From positions 1 to 43,459 of the forward strand of contig JADMIM010000023.1 of the NCBI GenBank assembly GCA_015478585.1: a stretch of DNA of 43,459 bases, read 5' to 3'. Shown here in pieces: positions 20,038 through 28,766 of this stretch; within the stretch, counting starts at the first letter, position 1; each line of letters opens with the position of its first letter. Made by a program: the position numbers and the translations under genes. Below the pieces are notes generated by a model. It was not told the DNA's origin. It saw only the letters and a list, made by a program, of their open reading frames with translations, and did no database searches. The DNA is from Thermaceae bacterium. GTDB taxonomy: Bacteria; Deinococcota; Deinococci; Deinococcales; Thermaceae.

Positions 20038-20670
20038 GTGAAGACCCTAATTGTTGGAGCTAGCGGTGGGCTGGGGGGAGCCCTGGCTCGAGCCCTGGTG
20101 GGGCGGGCCAGCCAACTCTTTCTGCTAGGCCGCAGGGCCTCGGTGCTGGCAACTCTGGCGGGCGCAGTGGGCGGGGAGGCCCTACCTGCGGATTTGGGAA
20201 GTGAGCTCGAGGTGCAAGCCGCTTTAGCCGAGACCGGCCCCCTCGACCTGCTGATTTATGCCGCAGGGGCCGTGAGCAAAGCTAGTTTACGCGAGACCAG
20301 CCGTATGGAAATAGAGCGGCTGGAGGTGGCTAACTCTTGGGGCCTGGCCCTGACCTTGAAATATGCCCGCTTCAACCCGGCGGCACGGGTGGTTTTGCTG
20401 GGGGTTTATCCCGATTTGGTGATGGTTCCGGGGCTCTTTGCCTATGCTGCCAGCAAACTCGGTGCGGAGGCCCTGCTGGGCGTGGCTCGAAAGGAATTTC
20501 GCCGTGAGGGGGTGCGCTTCACCCTGGTGCGACTGCCTGCGGTCGCTACCGGGCTTTGGACACCTCTGGGGGGGGCTCCCAAGCAGGCCCTGAATCCAGA
20601 TGAAGCCGCCCAACGTATTCTCGAGGGAACTCTGGTAGAGAGTCCGCCGGAACTTTTAGAGGTCAGATGA
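20038..20670 (+). CDS. short-chain dehydrogenase/reductase
   Basis: 210 residues from a GTG. The Rossmann motif is IVGASGGLGGALARAL (TGxxxGxG type, with Gly-Ala-Ser in place of Thr-Gly). The NAG-like motif is LLIYAAGAVS, and the active-site pair is YAASK (Tyr and Lys), with a Ser or Tyr partner not clear. It is shorter than most SDRs (about 250), lacking part of the C-terminal substrate loop, so the substrate cannot be named. It overlaps the next gene by four bases (ATGA), so the two are co-translated. It follows the small unknown gene by 34 bases. Confidence 0.85.
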   Translation: MKTLIVGASGGLGGALARALVGRASQLFLLGRRASVLATLAGAVGGEALPADLGSELEVQAALAETGPLDLLIYAAGAVSKASLRETSRMEIERLEVANSWGLALTLKYARFNPAARVVLLGVYPDLVMVPGLFAYAASKLGAEALLGVARKEFRREGVRFTLVRLPAVATGLWTPLGGAPKQALNPDEAAQRILEGTLVESPPELLEVR

Positions 20671-21194
20671 ATCGTTTGATTGCCGTATTGACATGGGTGC
20701 TGCTGGCCTACGCCCAGGCTCCGCAGCAATATCACCTCGAGGGCAAGGTGGTCTATAGCGCTAGCTATGCTCTGGGGCGCTGGCAGGGAACCAACACTAG
20801 CCTGGCGGGAACAGCGACCTGGAACCCCAGCACTGGCGAGATGGATGGAAAGGTCTGCCTAGACCTCACCCGCTTCGATTCTGGTAACCCCCTGCGCGAT
20901 GCCGATGGACGCGGGGTTTTCAAGGTAAACCAATATCCCCAGAGTTGCCTCACCCCCAGCAAGCTCACTGTCCAGGGAGAAAACGCCGTGCTGGTGGGTA
21001 CACTCGACCTACACGGGGTCACGCGGGAAATCAGCGCCAGTGGAACGCTGGTCAAAGACGGCCCGGCTTACGTGTTCAAGGGCGGCTTTTCCACCAAGTT
21101 CTCGCAGTGGAATATGCAGCGCCCTTCGCTGATATTTGTCACTGTAGACGACCCCGTAGACGTGCAGGTGGAGTTGCGAGCCACCTTACGCTAA
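20667..21194 (+). CDS. secreted YceI-like protein
   Basis: 175 residues with a clear signal peptide (MNRLIAVLTWVLLAYAQA). The mature part matches the YceI lipocalin-like fold: YSASYALGRWQGTN, SLAGTATWNPSTGEMDGKV, then FDSGNPLRDADGRGVFKVNQYP and GTLDLHGVTREIS. YceI proteins bind isoprenoid or other hydrophobic compounds in the periplasm and are often stress-linked. It overlaps the SDR gene by four bases; a link between the two is possible but not shown. A strong hairpin follows the stop. Confidence 0.8.
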   Translation: MNRLIAVLTWVLLAYAQAPQQYHLEGKVVYSASYALGRWQGTNTSLAGTATWNPSTGEMDGKVCLDLTRFDSGNPLRDADGRGVFKVNQYPQSCLTPSKLTVQGENAVLVGTLDLHGVTREISASGTLVKDGPAYVFKGGFSTKFSQWNMQRPSLIFVTVDDPVDVQVELRATLR

Positions 21195-21198
21195 GTAT

Positions 21199-21236
21199 CT
21201 CCAGGGTGGCTTTTTACAAAGCCACCCCGACTGGAG
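21199..21236 (+). terminator. strong hairpin after the YceI-like gene
   Basis: CTCCAG plus GGTGGCTTT pairs with AAAGCCACC plus CTGGAG around a TTAC loop, with a small internal bulge. It begins five bases after the stop. The T-run lies inside the stem rather than after it, so its efficiency as a terminator is uncertain. Confidence 0.5.
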
Positions 21237-21260
21237 AAGTAGGAGAGCGACATCAGGAGA

Positions 21261-21455
21261 TGCGCACAGCGCATAGCCGCTCGCACGGGCAAAGCCCGGC
21301 CCTGTGGGCCTAGGGCTCTGCCGGAACAGGTGGGCCTAGTGCTCTGCGGGGCGGAGTGGCGCACCGCGCCATAGCCGCAAAGCGGCTACCCGAGCTAACC
21401 TGGAGGGGGTGGCCGTAGGCCATAGCCGCTCTGCGGCTAACCTGGAGGGGGTGGC
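21261..21455. repeat. GC-hairpin dispersed repeat, copy A
   Basis: This gene-free stretch contains a chain of short stem-loops: CGGGCAAAGCCCG (21286-21298), TAGCCGCAAAGCGGCTA (21372-21388) and TAGCCGCTCTGCGGCTA (21423-21439). The last two are each followed by AACCTGGAGGGGGTGGC. GGCCGTAGGCC (21411-21421) links them. The same linkers with different stems are found at 32684-32826, and a 17-base hairpin word recurs at 40042-40058. The remainder of 21195-21501 shows no gene. Confidence 0.75.
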
Positions 21456-21492
21456 AAAATATCCTTCCGGGCAACCTCACCCTGGAGCGACT

Positions 21493-21510
21493 TAGAGCGG
21501 TTTATTCATA
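21493..21510 (+). repeat. TAGAGCGGTTT motif, copy 2
   Basis: TAGAGCGGTTTATTCATA, overlapping the stop codon of the permease gene. Related to copies at 3341-3358, 31101-31114 and 32611-32627. Confidence 0.45.
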
Positions 21511-22800
21511 GCGCAGCGACTCCACCGGGTCGAGCCTGCTGGCCCGCAGGGCCGGGTATAGCCCGAAAAAGATGCCCACCATCGCCGAGAACAAAAACGC
21601 CACCACAATCGGGCTGACCGTGATAACCGGGCTAATTTTTAGCGCCTGGCCACCTATATAGGCTATCCCAAAGCCCACGAAAATGCCGATTACCCCCCCA
21701 CCCACCGAGAGCACGAAGGCTTCGACCAGGAACTGCGTCAGAATATCCCTGGGCTTGGCTCCCAGGGCCTTGCGGATGCCAATCTCGCGGGTGCGCTCCG
21801 TCACCGACACCAGCATGATGTTCATGATGCCGATACCACCCACCAGCAAGCTAATGGCCGCAATTCCCCCTAAAAACAAGGTCAGGGTCTGGGTAATTTG
21901 GTTAACCGAGGCCAGGGCATCAGCCTGGTTTTGCACGCTGAAATCGTAGGTGGTGGGGTCAGTTTTTTTGTGCCGTGTGGCCAGCAGGTCGGTGATGCGG
22001 TTCTTGAGGTCGTCGAGCTGGCTCTTATCTGCGGCCTGGACAAACACCGCTGAAACCTTGATTTCGCCGCTGCTGTCGGCCCTCCCCAACCGCTGAATAT
22101 AGGTCGAAAGAGGGATGATGATGTTGTAGTTGGAACTGGTGAAAAAGCTGTTGCCTTTATCGGGTAGCACCCCTACGATGCTGAAAGATACCCCAGCAAT
22201 TCGTATTTTCTGGCCCAACGCGGCTTCCGAACCATTGAAGAGGTCTTGGGCCACCTGATAGCCAATTACCGCTACCCGCCTGCGGCCGGTGTTGTCGGCA
22301 TCGCTGAAGAAGCTGCCAAACTCCACTTGAGAGTTGCGCACGGTAGCGTAGTCAGGCCAGGTGCCCACGATGCTAGCGTTGGTGTTGTTAGCCTGGTACT
22401 TGACCTGGGCACTGCGCTGCAAGGTCGGAGCCACCCCGGCAATCTCCGAACCCAAAGCCCGAATGGTCTCTACATCCTTGAGGGTGATGCTCTGTGGCCC
22501 ACCCTGGCGCACCAAGCCTCCGGGGCCACCCCTGGTGTTGACATCGCTCGAGACCGTGAGCAGGTTGGTTCCCAGGCTTTGCAGGCTTTTGGTGATGTTA
22601 GCCGTGGAGCCCGCTCCAATCGCGGTAAGGGCGATTACCGAGGCTACCCCGATGATGATGCCCAGCGTGGTGAGCACCGAGCGCAGAGGGTTGGCCAGGA
22701 TGGCCCGCCAGGCGATGCTGACCACCTGCAGCGCATTGATACCGAGCCCGGAGCGGGTACGGGGGGCTTGGGCTTGGGGGAGGTCTCGAGTGGGGGTCAT
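21502..22800 (-). CDS. MacB-like ABC transporter permease
   Basis: 432 residues. One N-terminal membrane helix with the typical opening (NPLRSVLTTLGIIIGVASVI) is followed by a roughly 220-residue extracytoplasmic MacB_PCD domain, then three C-terminal membrane helices of the FtsX type. The latter include the conserved loop TERTREIGIRKALGAKPRDI. It pairs with the ATPase gene just upstream (four-base overlap) and the HlyD-type adaptor before it. Together they form a MacAB-like exporter with the ATPase and permease as separate proteins. In other bacteria such systems export antibiotics, peptides or lipids; the substrate here is unknown. Confidence 0.9.
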   Translation of the reverse strand: MTPTRDLPQAQAPRTRSGLGINALQVVSIAWRAILANPLRSVLTTLGIIIGVASVIALTAIGAGSTANITKSLQSLGTNLLTVSSDVNTRGGPGGLVRQGGPQSITLKDVETIRALGSEIAGVAPTLQRSAQVKYQANNTNASIVGTWPDYATVRNSQVEFGSFFSDADNTGRRRVAVIGYQVAQDLFNGSEAALGQKIRIAGVSFSIVGVLPDKGNSFFTSSNYNIIIPLSTYIQRLGRADSSGEIKVSAVFVQAADKSQLDDLKNRITDLLATRHKKTDPTTYDFSVQNQADALASVNQITQTLTLFLGGIAAISLLVGGIGIMNIMLVSVTERTREIGIRKALGAKPRDILTQFLVEAFVLSVGGGVIGIFVGFGIAYIGGQALKISPVITVSPIVVAFLFSAMVGIFFGLYPALRASRLDPVESLRYE

Positions 22801-23513
22801 GCCACACCTCCGGCTATGCGCTTGCGCTGCGGGTTGGGGCTATCAGATTCCAGTAGCCCGTCCCTAATCCGCACGATGCGCTGGGTGTAGGCGGCGATAT
22901 CGGGCTCGTGGGTGACGACAATCACCGTAGTCCCTTCATCGTTGAGCTGCTGGAACAAGGCCATTACCTCCACGCTGGTTTTGGAGTCGAGATTGCCGGT
23001 GGGTTCGTCGGCCAGCAAAATCGAAGGTTGCATAGTCAGCGCCCTGGCCACTGCCACCCGCTGTTTTTGCCCACCGGAGAGCTGCGAGGGAAGGCTACGG
23101 CTCTTATCTGCCAAGCCTACTCGGCGCAGCATCTCGAGGGCAGTTTCACGCTGCTGACTGGCCGAAAACCCAGCGTAGGTCATGGGAACTTCGACATTTT
23201 CCAGCACACTCATCCGGGAAAGCAAATGAAACGCCTGAAATACGAAGCCAATGGCCCGGTTGCGCACCTCGGCCCGCTCGTTTTCACTCAGCTCGGTCAC
23301 GTCCTGACCGCGCAAAATATATTGTCCTTGGCTGGGACGATCCAGCAGACCGATAATCTGCATGAGAGTGGTTTTACCCGAGCCCGAGGGCCCCATCAGG
23401 GCTACCATCTCGCCCTCGGCGATATCCAGCGACACGCCCCCCAGGGCCTCAAACGTCACCTCGCCCAAGTCGTAGGTTTTGTGAATATCACGCAGTTGGA
23501 CTACCGGGTTCAT
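22797..23513 (-). CDS. MacB/LolD-type ABC transporter ATPase
   Basis: 238 residues with all nucleotide-binding motifs: Walker A GPSGSGKTT, Q-loop FVFQAFHLLSRM, signature LSGGQKQRVAVARAL, Walker B ILLADEPTGNLD and the switch histidine in VVTHEPD. The opening VQLRDIHKTYDLGEVTFEALGG, shown here only by its family pattern, is typical of the MacB/LolD group. It energises the permease encoded downstream. It overlaps both neighbours by four bases (ATGA type), so the three genes form one translationally coupled operon. Confidence 0.93.
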   Translation of the reverse strand: MNPVVQLRDIHKTYDLGEVTFEALGGVSLDIAEGEMVALMGPSGSGKTTLMQIIGLLDRPSQGQYILRGQDVTELSENERAEVRNRAIGFVFQAFHLLSRMSVLENVEVPMTYAGFSASQQRETALEMLRRVGLADKSRSLPSQLSGGQKQRVAVARALTMQPSILLADEPTGNLDSKTSVEVMALFQQLNDEGTTVIVVTHEPDIAAYTQRIVRIRDGLLESDSPNPQRKRIAGGVA

Positions 23514-24820
23514 GGCCCGCCTCCCGGAAAGCCCTGGGTCTGGGTGGGGGCTCGAGTGGGCAGCACTACGGTTTCTCCAGCTTGCAGACCGCTGGTAATC
23601 ACCATGTTGATGCCGTCGTTGGGGCCAACACTCACCTGGCGCTCCTCGGTGCTTCGATCAGCTTTTTGTACCTTCACATACGAGCGATTTCGCACGGTTT
23701 GCACCGCCCGCAGGGGAATCTGCACAGCGTTGGGGAGTTCTTGCGAGACAATCTCGCCCTCGGCAGTCATGCCCGCTTTGAGCAGGTGCTGAGGGTTGGG
23801 GATGTTCACCGTCACGTAGAACACCGCGATGTTTTGTATCACCGTGGCGCTGGGAGAAATGGCGGTGACGGTGCCCTTGAACACCTGATTGCCAAAAGCA
23901 TCCAGGGTCACGTTGGCTTTTTGCCCCACCTTCACTTGGGAAATCTCGGTTTCGTCTATCTGGACGGGCAGGTCTATGCTCGAGTCATCAATCACCGTCA
24001 GCAAAGCCCCGCTACCGGCTACGCTCGCACTCACCCCCACCCCCCCGACCTGGGCGTTAACTGCCGAGACAGTACCATTAAAAGTGGCGTAGAGTTTGGT
24101 GTTAGATAAGTCCTGTTGGGCGTTTTTGAGGGTCAGGGCAGCTTGGTCTAGGGCCATTTGCAAGTTCAGCAGATCCTGGGAGTTGCTGGACTGCTTGAGG
24201 GGCAGCAAGGCTTTAGCCGTCTCGAGGGCTACTTTTGTACTTTGTAGGTTGGCCTGGGCCTGGTTATAACTGCTCTGGGCAGTGTCCATCTCCTGTTGGG
24301 TGTTGCCCCCGATGGCGAAGATTCGCTTGGCCGACTCGAGGTTGGTTTTAGCACTGGCTAGCGCGGTCTGGGCGTTGGCATAGGCAGCCTCGGCACTGGC
24401 GATGGCCTGTTGCTGGCTGGCAATGCTGCTGGTCTGTGAAGCGCGGGCACTCTCGAGCTGGGCCTGGGCCTTGTCGAGCGCGAGTTGGGCATTGTCTACC
24501 GCCCGCTGGTAGGTTGTGGGGTCAAGGCGCACCAACAGTTGCCCTTTAGTCACCGAGTCACCCACCTTGGGCAAATAGAGAATGGTTCCCTGCACTTGTG
24601 GCTTGAAATCCACACTTTGGTGCGCTACCAGAGTACCCGGCCCAGTCACCGAGACCCGGAAGGTTCCCTGGGTGGCGGTGGCCGTTTGCACCTTGGTCTG
24701 GGTTTGGGATGAAGCTGGATGGCGCAGGAACACAGCCACCCCAATAGCAACCAGCACCAGCAGTCCCAGCAGTTGCCAGGGCAGCAGTCTTCGATTTTTT
24801 CTCTTCTGAACAGGGCTCAT
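23510..24820 (-). CDS. MacA/HlyD-type periplasmic adaptor
   Basis: 436 residues from the ATG at 24820; the ATG at 24832 is also possible, and the frame runs on to 24910. An N-terminal helix (LLPWQLLGLLVLVAIGVAVF) anchors it. It is followed by a lipoyl-like half (VQGTILYLPKVGDSVTKGQL), a long Ala/Gln-rich coiled coil (about residues 95-230) and the second half with beta-barrel motifs (NTKLYATFNGTVSAVNAQVG, then KAGMTAEGEI and VQIPLRAVQ). This is the standard plan of RND/MacA adaptors. It is first in an operon with the ATPase and permease. A perfect 15-base inverted repeat lies about 80 bases upstream and could be an operator. Confidence 0.9.
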   Translation of the reverse strand: MSPVQKRKNRRLLPWQLLGLLVLVAIGVAVFLRHPASSQTQTKVQTATATQGTFRVSVTGPGTLVAHQSVDFKPQVQGTILYLPKVGDSVTKGQLLVRLDPTTYQRAVDNAQLALDKAQAQLESARASQTSSIASQQQAIASAEAAYANAQTALASAKTNLESAKRIFAIGGNTQQEMDTAQSSYNQAQANLQSTKVALETAKALLPLKQSSNSQDLLNLQMALDQAALTLKNAQQDLSNTKLYATFNGTVSAVNAQVGGVGVSASVAGSGALLTVIDDSSIDLPVQIDETEISQVKVGQKANVTLDAFGNQVFKGTVTAISPSATVIQNIAVFYVTVNIPNPQHLLKAGMTAEGEIVSQELPNAVQIPLRAVQTVRNRSYVKVQKADRSTEERQVSVGPNDGINMVITSGLQAGETVVLPTRAPTQTQGFPGGGP

Positions 24821-24899
24821 GGCTGCTTTCATTGTCTGGGAGGGATATGTAGAAACAGTGGAGTCTGCGTGAAGGTTCGGTTTTCTTCTGTAACTGGGG

Positions 24900-24947
24900 T
24901 ATGGATTCAACGAGAACCCTATTTACGCGGAACTCGTTGAATCCATA
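24900..24947. promoter_or_regulatory. perfect 15-base inverted repeat upstream of the MacA-like gene
   Basis: TATGGATTCAACGAG (24900-24914) and CTCGTTGAATCCATA (24933-24947) are exact reverse complements around an 18-base spacer. It lies between the GerW-family gene and the exporter operon, both transcribed leftward. It could be an operator for the exporter or a hairpin ending the upstream transcript; there is no T-run. Confidence 0.55.
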
Positions 24948-24984
24948 GAGGCTGCCAGGGCCGCTTGGCTGGCCTATTTTTTGG

Positions 24985-25368
24985 TTAAGCCTCCTGGGGC
25001 TTGGGCTCGGCGCGGGCTTTTACGAGCTTATCCACCAACTCCGGGGCATGGTCAAAGAGTTCGTCCAGAGCGGTGCGTTTGCCTGGCACGCCCATTATTT
25101 CGACCTTGCCTTCTTTTACCACGATAAAAGCCGCGGGCTCGATGCGAATGCCCCCCGCTCCACCGCCCCCTTCGCCCACACCCTTGGCGTGCTTGGTGGT
25201 GTCGTCTCCTTCTCCGTGCCCAGTACCCCCGCCAAAACCCAGCGAGACCTTGGACACCGGGATGATGGTGTTGCCCGCTACCTCGATGGGTTGACCGATT
25301 ACGGTTTCGGTCTTGGCCACCTGGCGCATTTCTTCCACCATGTTGCTCAGTAAGTCTTTGGTTTCCAT
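24985..25368 (-). CDS. GerW-family (YtfJ) protein
   Basis: 127 residues from the ATG at 25368, preceded by AAAGGAGGAATCT, an almost ideal ribosome binding site. The longer frame to 25539 overlaps the upstream gene and is rejected. Family motifs are VIGQPIEVAGNTIIPVSKVS, GFGGGTG, a Gly-rich loop (GEGGGGAGGIRIEPAAFIVV) and the C-terminal IMGVPGKRTALDELFDHAPE in part. GerW/YtfJ was named from Bacillus spore germination, but relatives occur in many non-sporulating bacteria with unknown roles. The upstream gene overlaps it by 22 bases and looks like the usual DUF2953 partner. Confidence 0.88.
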   Translation of the reverse strand: METKDLLSNMVEEMRQVAKTETVIGQPIEVAGNTIIPVSKVSLGFGGGTGHGEGDDTTKHAKGVGEGGGGAGGIRIEPAAFIVVKEGKVEIMGVPGKRTALDELFDHAPELVDKLVKARAEPKPQEA

Positions 25369-25973
25369 AGATTCCTCCTTTGCTCCTGACTGCGATCCTT
25401 CAGCCTTTGCATGAGCACCAAACTTTTCCAGGCCAGCAGGGCCAAGCCCAGCGTACGAAGGCTCAGGGCCAGCTCGAGCCTTCCCCTGGCCTGCTCCCCC
25501 CAAAAATCGGCCTCGACCTGAACCCTGGCCTTGGGCCACAGGCCCTCAACCAGTGGCTGGGCCGCTCGAGTAAAACCATAAAGCACCCCGGTAAAGGCCG
25601 GGTCGGGTGAGGCCAGAGTGGCCTCGAGGTCGAGGCGCTCGAGGTGGGTGTATCGCTTGAGGTCGCTCCCCATCTTCGCCAAGCTAGAGCGCTCGAGCAG
25701 CAACCAGGAAAACGCCCAAGAACGGCTGCGTTTGGCTGGATGGGATTTCTTGGAGCGAGCTTTCACCCGTAGGGGCCCCCGCAAAACCTCGAGCCCAAAC
25801 CAGCTCAGGCCAAACTCCTGCATGGGCATCACCAACCAAAACCCTAGGCCCAACCACCGCGCTTGTAGGGTGAGAGCCTGCTGTGTGAGTGCGGCCTGGA
25901 TATGCAGGAAGGAAGCCAAAATCAACGTGATTAGCGCTAGCAAGAAAATTGTAATCACCAAGGCTTGGCCCAT
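25347..25973 (-). CDS. DUF2953-like membrane-anchored protein
   Basis: 208 residues. An N-terminal membrane helix (ALVITIFLLALITLILASFL) is followed by a beta-rich segment (RWLGLGFWLVMPMQEFGLSW), a basic linker (KARSKKSHPAKRSR) and a helical C-terminal part with LRTLGLALLAWKSLVLMQRL. This plan, and the direct coupling to a GerW gene, fit the DUF2953 (YtfI) partner known from Firmicutes. The family assignment rests on order and general pattern more than on a diagnostic motif. The gene overlaps the GerW start by 22 bases. Confidence 0.65.
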   Translation of the reverse strand: MGQALVITIFLLALITLILASFLHIQAALTQQALTLQARWLGLGFWLVMPMQEFGLSWFGLEVLRGPLRVKARSKKSHPAKRSRSWAFSWLLLERSSLAKMGSDLKRYTHLERLDLEATLASPDPAFTGVLYGFTRAAQPLVEGLWPKARVQVEADFWGEQARGRLELALSLRTLGLALLAWKSLVLMQRLKDRSQEQRRNLWKPKTY

Positions 25974-26218
25974 TGTTAACCTCGGCAGCCTAAGCAGCCA
26001 TCCTAATTTGCATCTGAGCCGTTACCAAGGCATTACCAGACCGAAGATTTCTGCTCGAGCGGCCCAAAACCCCTTCATTACCCAAGCCCCAGCCTGCTCG
26101 GCAACCTTGACTGCATACTTTTTGGTAATGCCGCAGTAATGGATCAAACTGACCATACAAGAAGGCTGGAAGCGCCGAGCCAACTCAGGTTTGATGCACC
26201 TGAAAGGGCAGCCTCACC

Positions 26219-28714
26219 ATGCTAAAAACTGGGCCCACCAATAGCTCACAACCCCTAGCTCCTTCCCAAGGACTATCCAGCGCCGAAGCCGCCCGGCGGC
26301 TGGCTCAGTATGGCCCCAACGATCCCGCTCCGCTGCATCGCCGTTCAGCCCTGATGCAGTTTCTCAGCACATTCGCCCAGCCCTTGGTGCTGATTTTGCT
26401 AGTTGCCAGTGGGGTTTCTGGGTTCTTGGGTGACTGGGTAAATGCCAGCATTATCGCCGCCATAGTACTGCTGAGTGTGATTCTGGATTTCACCCAGACC
26501 TATCGTTCACAACAGGCTGCCGAGCGTCTTCAGAGCCGGGTTGCGCCCACGGCTACAGTGCTGCGGGATGGGAATTGGCAAACCCTACCACGGCGGCAGT
26601 TGGTTCCCGGCGACCTGATTCAGTTGGGCGCGGGCGACTTGGTTCCGGCTGATGCCGTGCTCTTGCAGGCTAAAGATTTACATGTCCAGCAGGCTGCTCT
26701 CACCGGGGAGTCCATGCCGGTGGAAAAAGAGGCCACCCCAGACCTGGCGGATGACTCTCCCGAGGCACCCGGCCGAGTGTTTCTGGGTTCCTCGGTGGTT
26801 AGTGGTACGGCCACCGCTCAGGTCATGGCTACCGGGCGGAACACCACCTTCGGCGATATTGCTAGCAGTTTAGGAAAGCGCCCACCCGAGACCGAGTTCG
26901 AGCGAGGGACTCGAGCCTTTAGCATATTTATCCTTCAAACCGTGCTGTTTCTGGTGTTGTTCGTGGCGGTAGTGAGCATCTCCGGGAAGAAAAACCCCCT
27001 CGAGTCGCTGCTGTTCGCAGTCTCGCTAGCCGTAGGGCTAACCCCAGAGTTTTTGCCGATGATAACCACCATCACCCTCTCCAGTGGTGCGGTGCGGATG
27101 TCCCGGCAAAAGGTGATTGTCAAAAACTTGGCCTCGATCCAGAACTTTGGCAGCATTGATATCTTGTGTTCCGATAAGACCGGAACCCTGACCAGCGGCC
27201 AGATGGAACTCGAGGCCTATCTAGACCCCCAGGGAAACCCCTCGGATAAAGTCTTGTTGCTGGCTTATCTCAACAGCTTGTTTCAGTCCGGGGTGAACAA
27301 TCCCCTCGACAGCGCAATTCTGGCCCACTCTAGCCTCGATACTGCCGCTTATTCCAAACTAGATGAAATTCCTTTCGACTTCGAGCGACGGCGGGTTAGC
27401 GTGGTGGTTGGCAAAGATGCCGAGCGCTGGCTGATTGCCAAAGGCGCGCCAGAGAGTGTGCTCGAGGCATGTACTGCCCTAGAACAAAGCAGCCAAACGC
27501 AGCCCCTCGAGGCAACTCATCTAGCCCAGGTGGGGGCCATGTTTCAGAAACTCAGTGCTCAAGGCTATCGGGTTTTGGCTGTAGCCTACCGGGCCATGCC
27601 CGCTCAGATGGCTTATCAAGTCTCAGACGAACAAGACCTGATTCTGATAGGCTTCCTGGCTTTCTCTGACCCCCCCTTGCCCGATGCTGCCGGAGTGCTC
27701 CAAGAATTGAGGCGCAACAACGTACAGGTCAAGATTCTCACTGGGGACAATGAGCTTGTGGCCAGGCATGTTTGTGGACAAGTGGGTCTGGATGTAGGTC
27801 AAATTGTGCTGGGTGACGAAATCCACCGCATGAGCGACCCCGCCCTGAGCCAGATTGCCGAACGTACCCAGGTGTTTGCGCGGGTCTCCCCAGCCCAGAA
27901 GAACCGCATTATCCGCGCACTCAAGACCCGAAACCATGTAGTGGGTTATATGGGCGACGGTATCAATGATGCCCCCAGCTTGCACAGTGCCGATGTAGGC
28001 ATCTCGGTACAGGGCGCAGTGGACGTAGCCAAGGCCGCCGCTGACGTGATTTTGCTCGAGTCTGACCTGAAGGTCTTGCTGGCAGGCATTCTCGAGGGCC
28101 GCAAAGCCTTTGGCAACGTGATGAAATACCTTCTGATGGGTACCAGTTCCAATTTTGGCAATATGTTCAGCATGGCCGGAGCTTCGGTAGTCTTGCCTTT
28201 TTTGCCCATGCTGCCCACCCAGATTCTGCTCAACAATTTTCTCTATGACCTCTCGCAGGTAGTTATCCCCAGTGACAATGTAGACCCCAGCTTTATCAAA
28301 AAACCTCGTCGCTGGAATATCGACCTGATCCGGCGCTTCATGTTCTTTATCGGCCCCATCAGCTCCCTCTACGACTTTCTGACTTTTTTCGTGCTACTCA
28401 AATACTTTCAGGCAGGTGAGACCTTGTTCCATACGGGTTGGTTCGTGGAATCGCTGGCAACACAAACCTTGGTGATTTTTATCATTCGCACCATGGGAAA
28501 CCCCCTGCGCAGCAGGCCCAGCACCGCACTCACCCTTACGGTCGTGCTTATCGTGGGCATAGGGGTGGCCCTGCCATTTACCCCGCTGGCAACCCCATTG
28601 GGATTTGTGCCCTTACCTATGGGTTATTTTCTGTTCCTCTTCATAACTACCCTGACCTATTTGTTGCTGGTGGAGTGGGTCAAGCGCAGGATGATGGCTC
28701 GAGCCTTCGATTGA
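26219..28714 (+). CDS. mgtA: magnesium-transporting P-type ATPase
   Basis: 831 residues, slightly shorter than enterobacterial MgtA (about 900). P-type motifs are all present: TGES in the actuator domain, the phosphorylation site SDKTGTLT, KGAPE in the nucleotide-binding domain, LTGDNELVA and MGDGINDAPSL. The membrane motif VGLTPEFLPMITTITLSSGA with the following VIVKNLASIQNFGSID is characteristic of the MgtA/MgtB group. The C-terminus has the expected six helices. It imports magnesium across the inner membrane. No Mg-sensing leader of a known type is seen. The upstream 240 bases hold a long-range inverted repeat (GGCATTACC at 26029, GGTAATGCC at 26124). Confidence 0.92.
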   Translation: MLKTGPTNSSQPLAPSQGLSSAEAARRLAQYGPNDPAPLHRRSALMQFLSTFAQPLVLILLVASGVSGFLGDWVNASIIAAIVLLSVILDFTQTYRSQQAAERLQSRVAPTATVLRDGNWQTLPRRQLVPGDLIQLGAGDLVPADAVLLQAKDLHVQQAALTGESMPVEKEATPDLADDSPEAPGRVFLGSSVVSGTATAQVMATGRNTTFGDIASSLGKRPPETEFERGTRAFSIFILQTVLFLVLFVAVVSISGKKNPLESLLFAVSLAVGLTPEFLPMITTITLSSGAVRMSRQKVIVKNLASIQNFGSIDILCSDKTGTLTSGQMELEAYLDPQGNPSDKVLLLAYLNSLFQSGVNNPLDSAILAHSSLDTAAYSKLDEIPFDFERRRVSVVVGKDAERWLIAKGAPESVLEACTALEQSSQTQPLEATHLAQVGAMFQKLSAQGYRVLAVAYRAMPAQMAYQVSDEQDLILIGFLAFSDPPLPDAAGVLQELRRNNVQVKILTGDNELVARHVCGQVGLDVGQIVLGDEIHRMSDPALSQIAERTQVFARVSPAQKNRIIRALKTRNHVVGYMGDGINDAPSLHSADVGISVQGAVDVAKAAADVILLESDLKVLLAGILEGRKAFGNVMKYLLMGTSSNFGNMFSMAGASVVLPFLPMLPTQILLNNFLYDLSQVVIPSDNVDPSFIKKPRRWNIDLIRRFMFFIGPISSLYDFLTFFVLLKYFQAGETLFHTGWFVESLATQTLVIFIIRTMGNPLRSRPSTALTLTVVLIVGIGVALPFTPLATPLGFVPLPMGYFLFLFITTLTYLLLVEWVKRRMMARAFD

Positions 28715-28766
28715 TGCCTCCGCCACTCGCTATACGCCCTGCCCATGAGCACCACCCTCGAGCCGT

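Noticed and set aside
21261-21455. Repeats read as a CRISPR array
   Set aside because: Only two near-tandem units, linkers shorter than spacers, no unique spacers and no cas genes; the units are hairpins with shared linkers.
22908-23792. 294-codon plus-strand frame across the exporter genes
   Set aside because: It overlaps an ABC ATPase with complete motifs on the other strand, and its own sequence has no recognisable domain.
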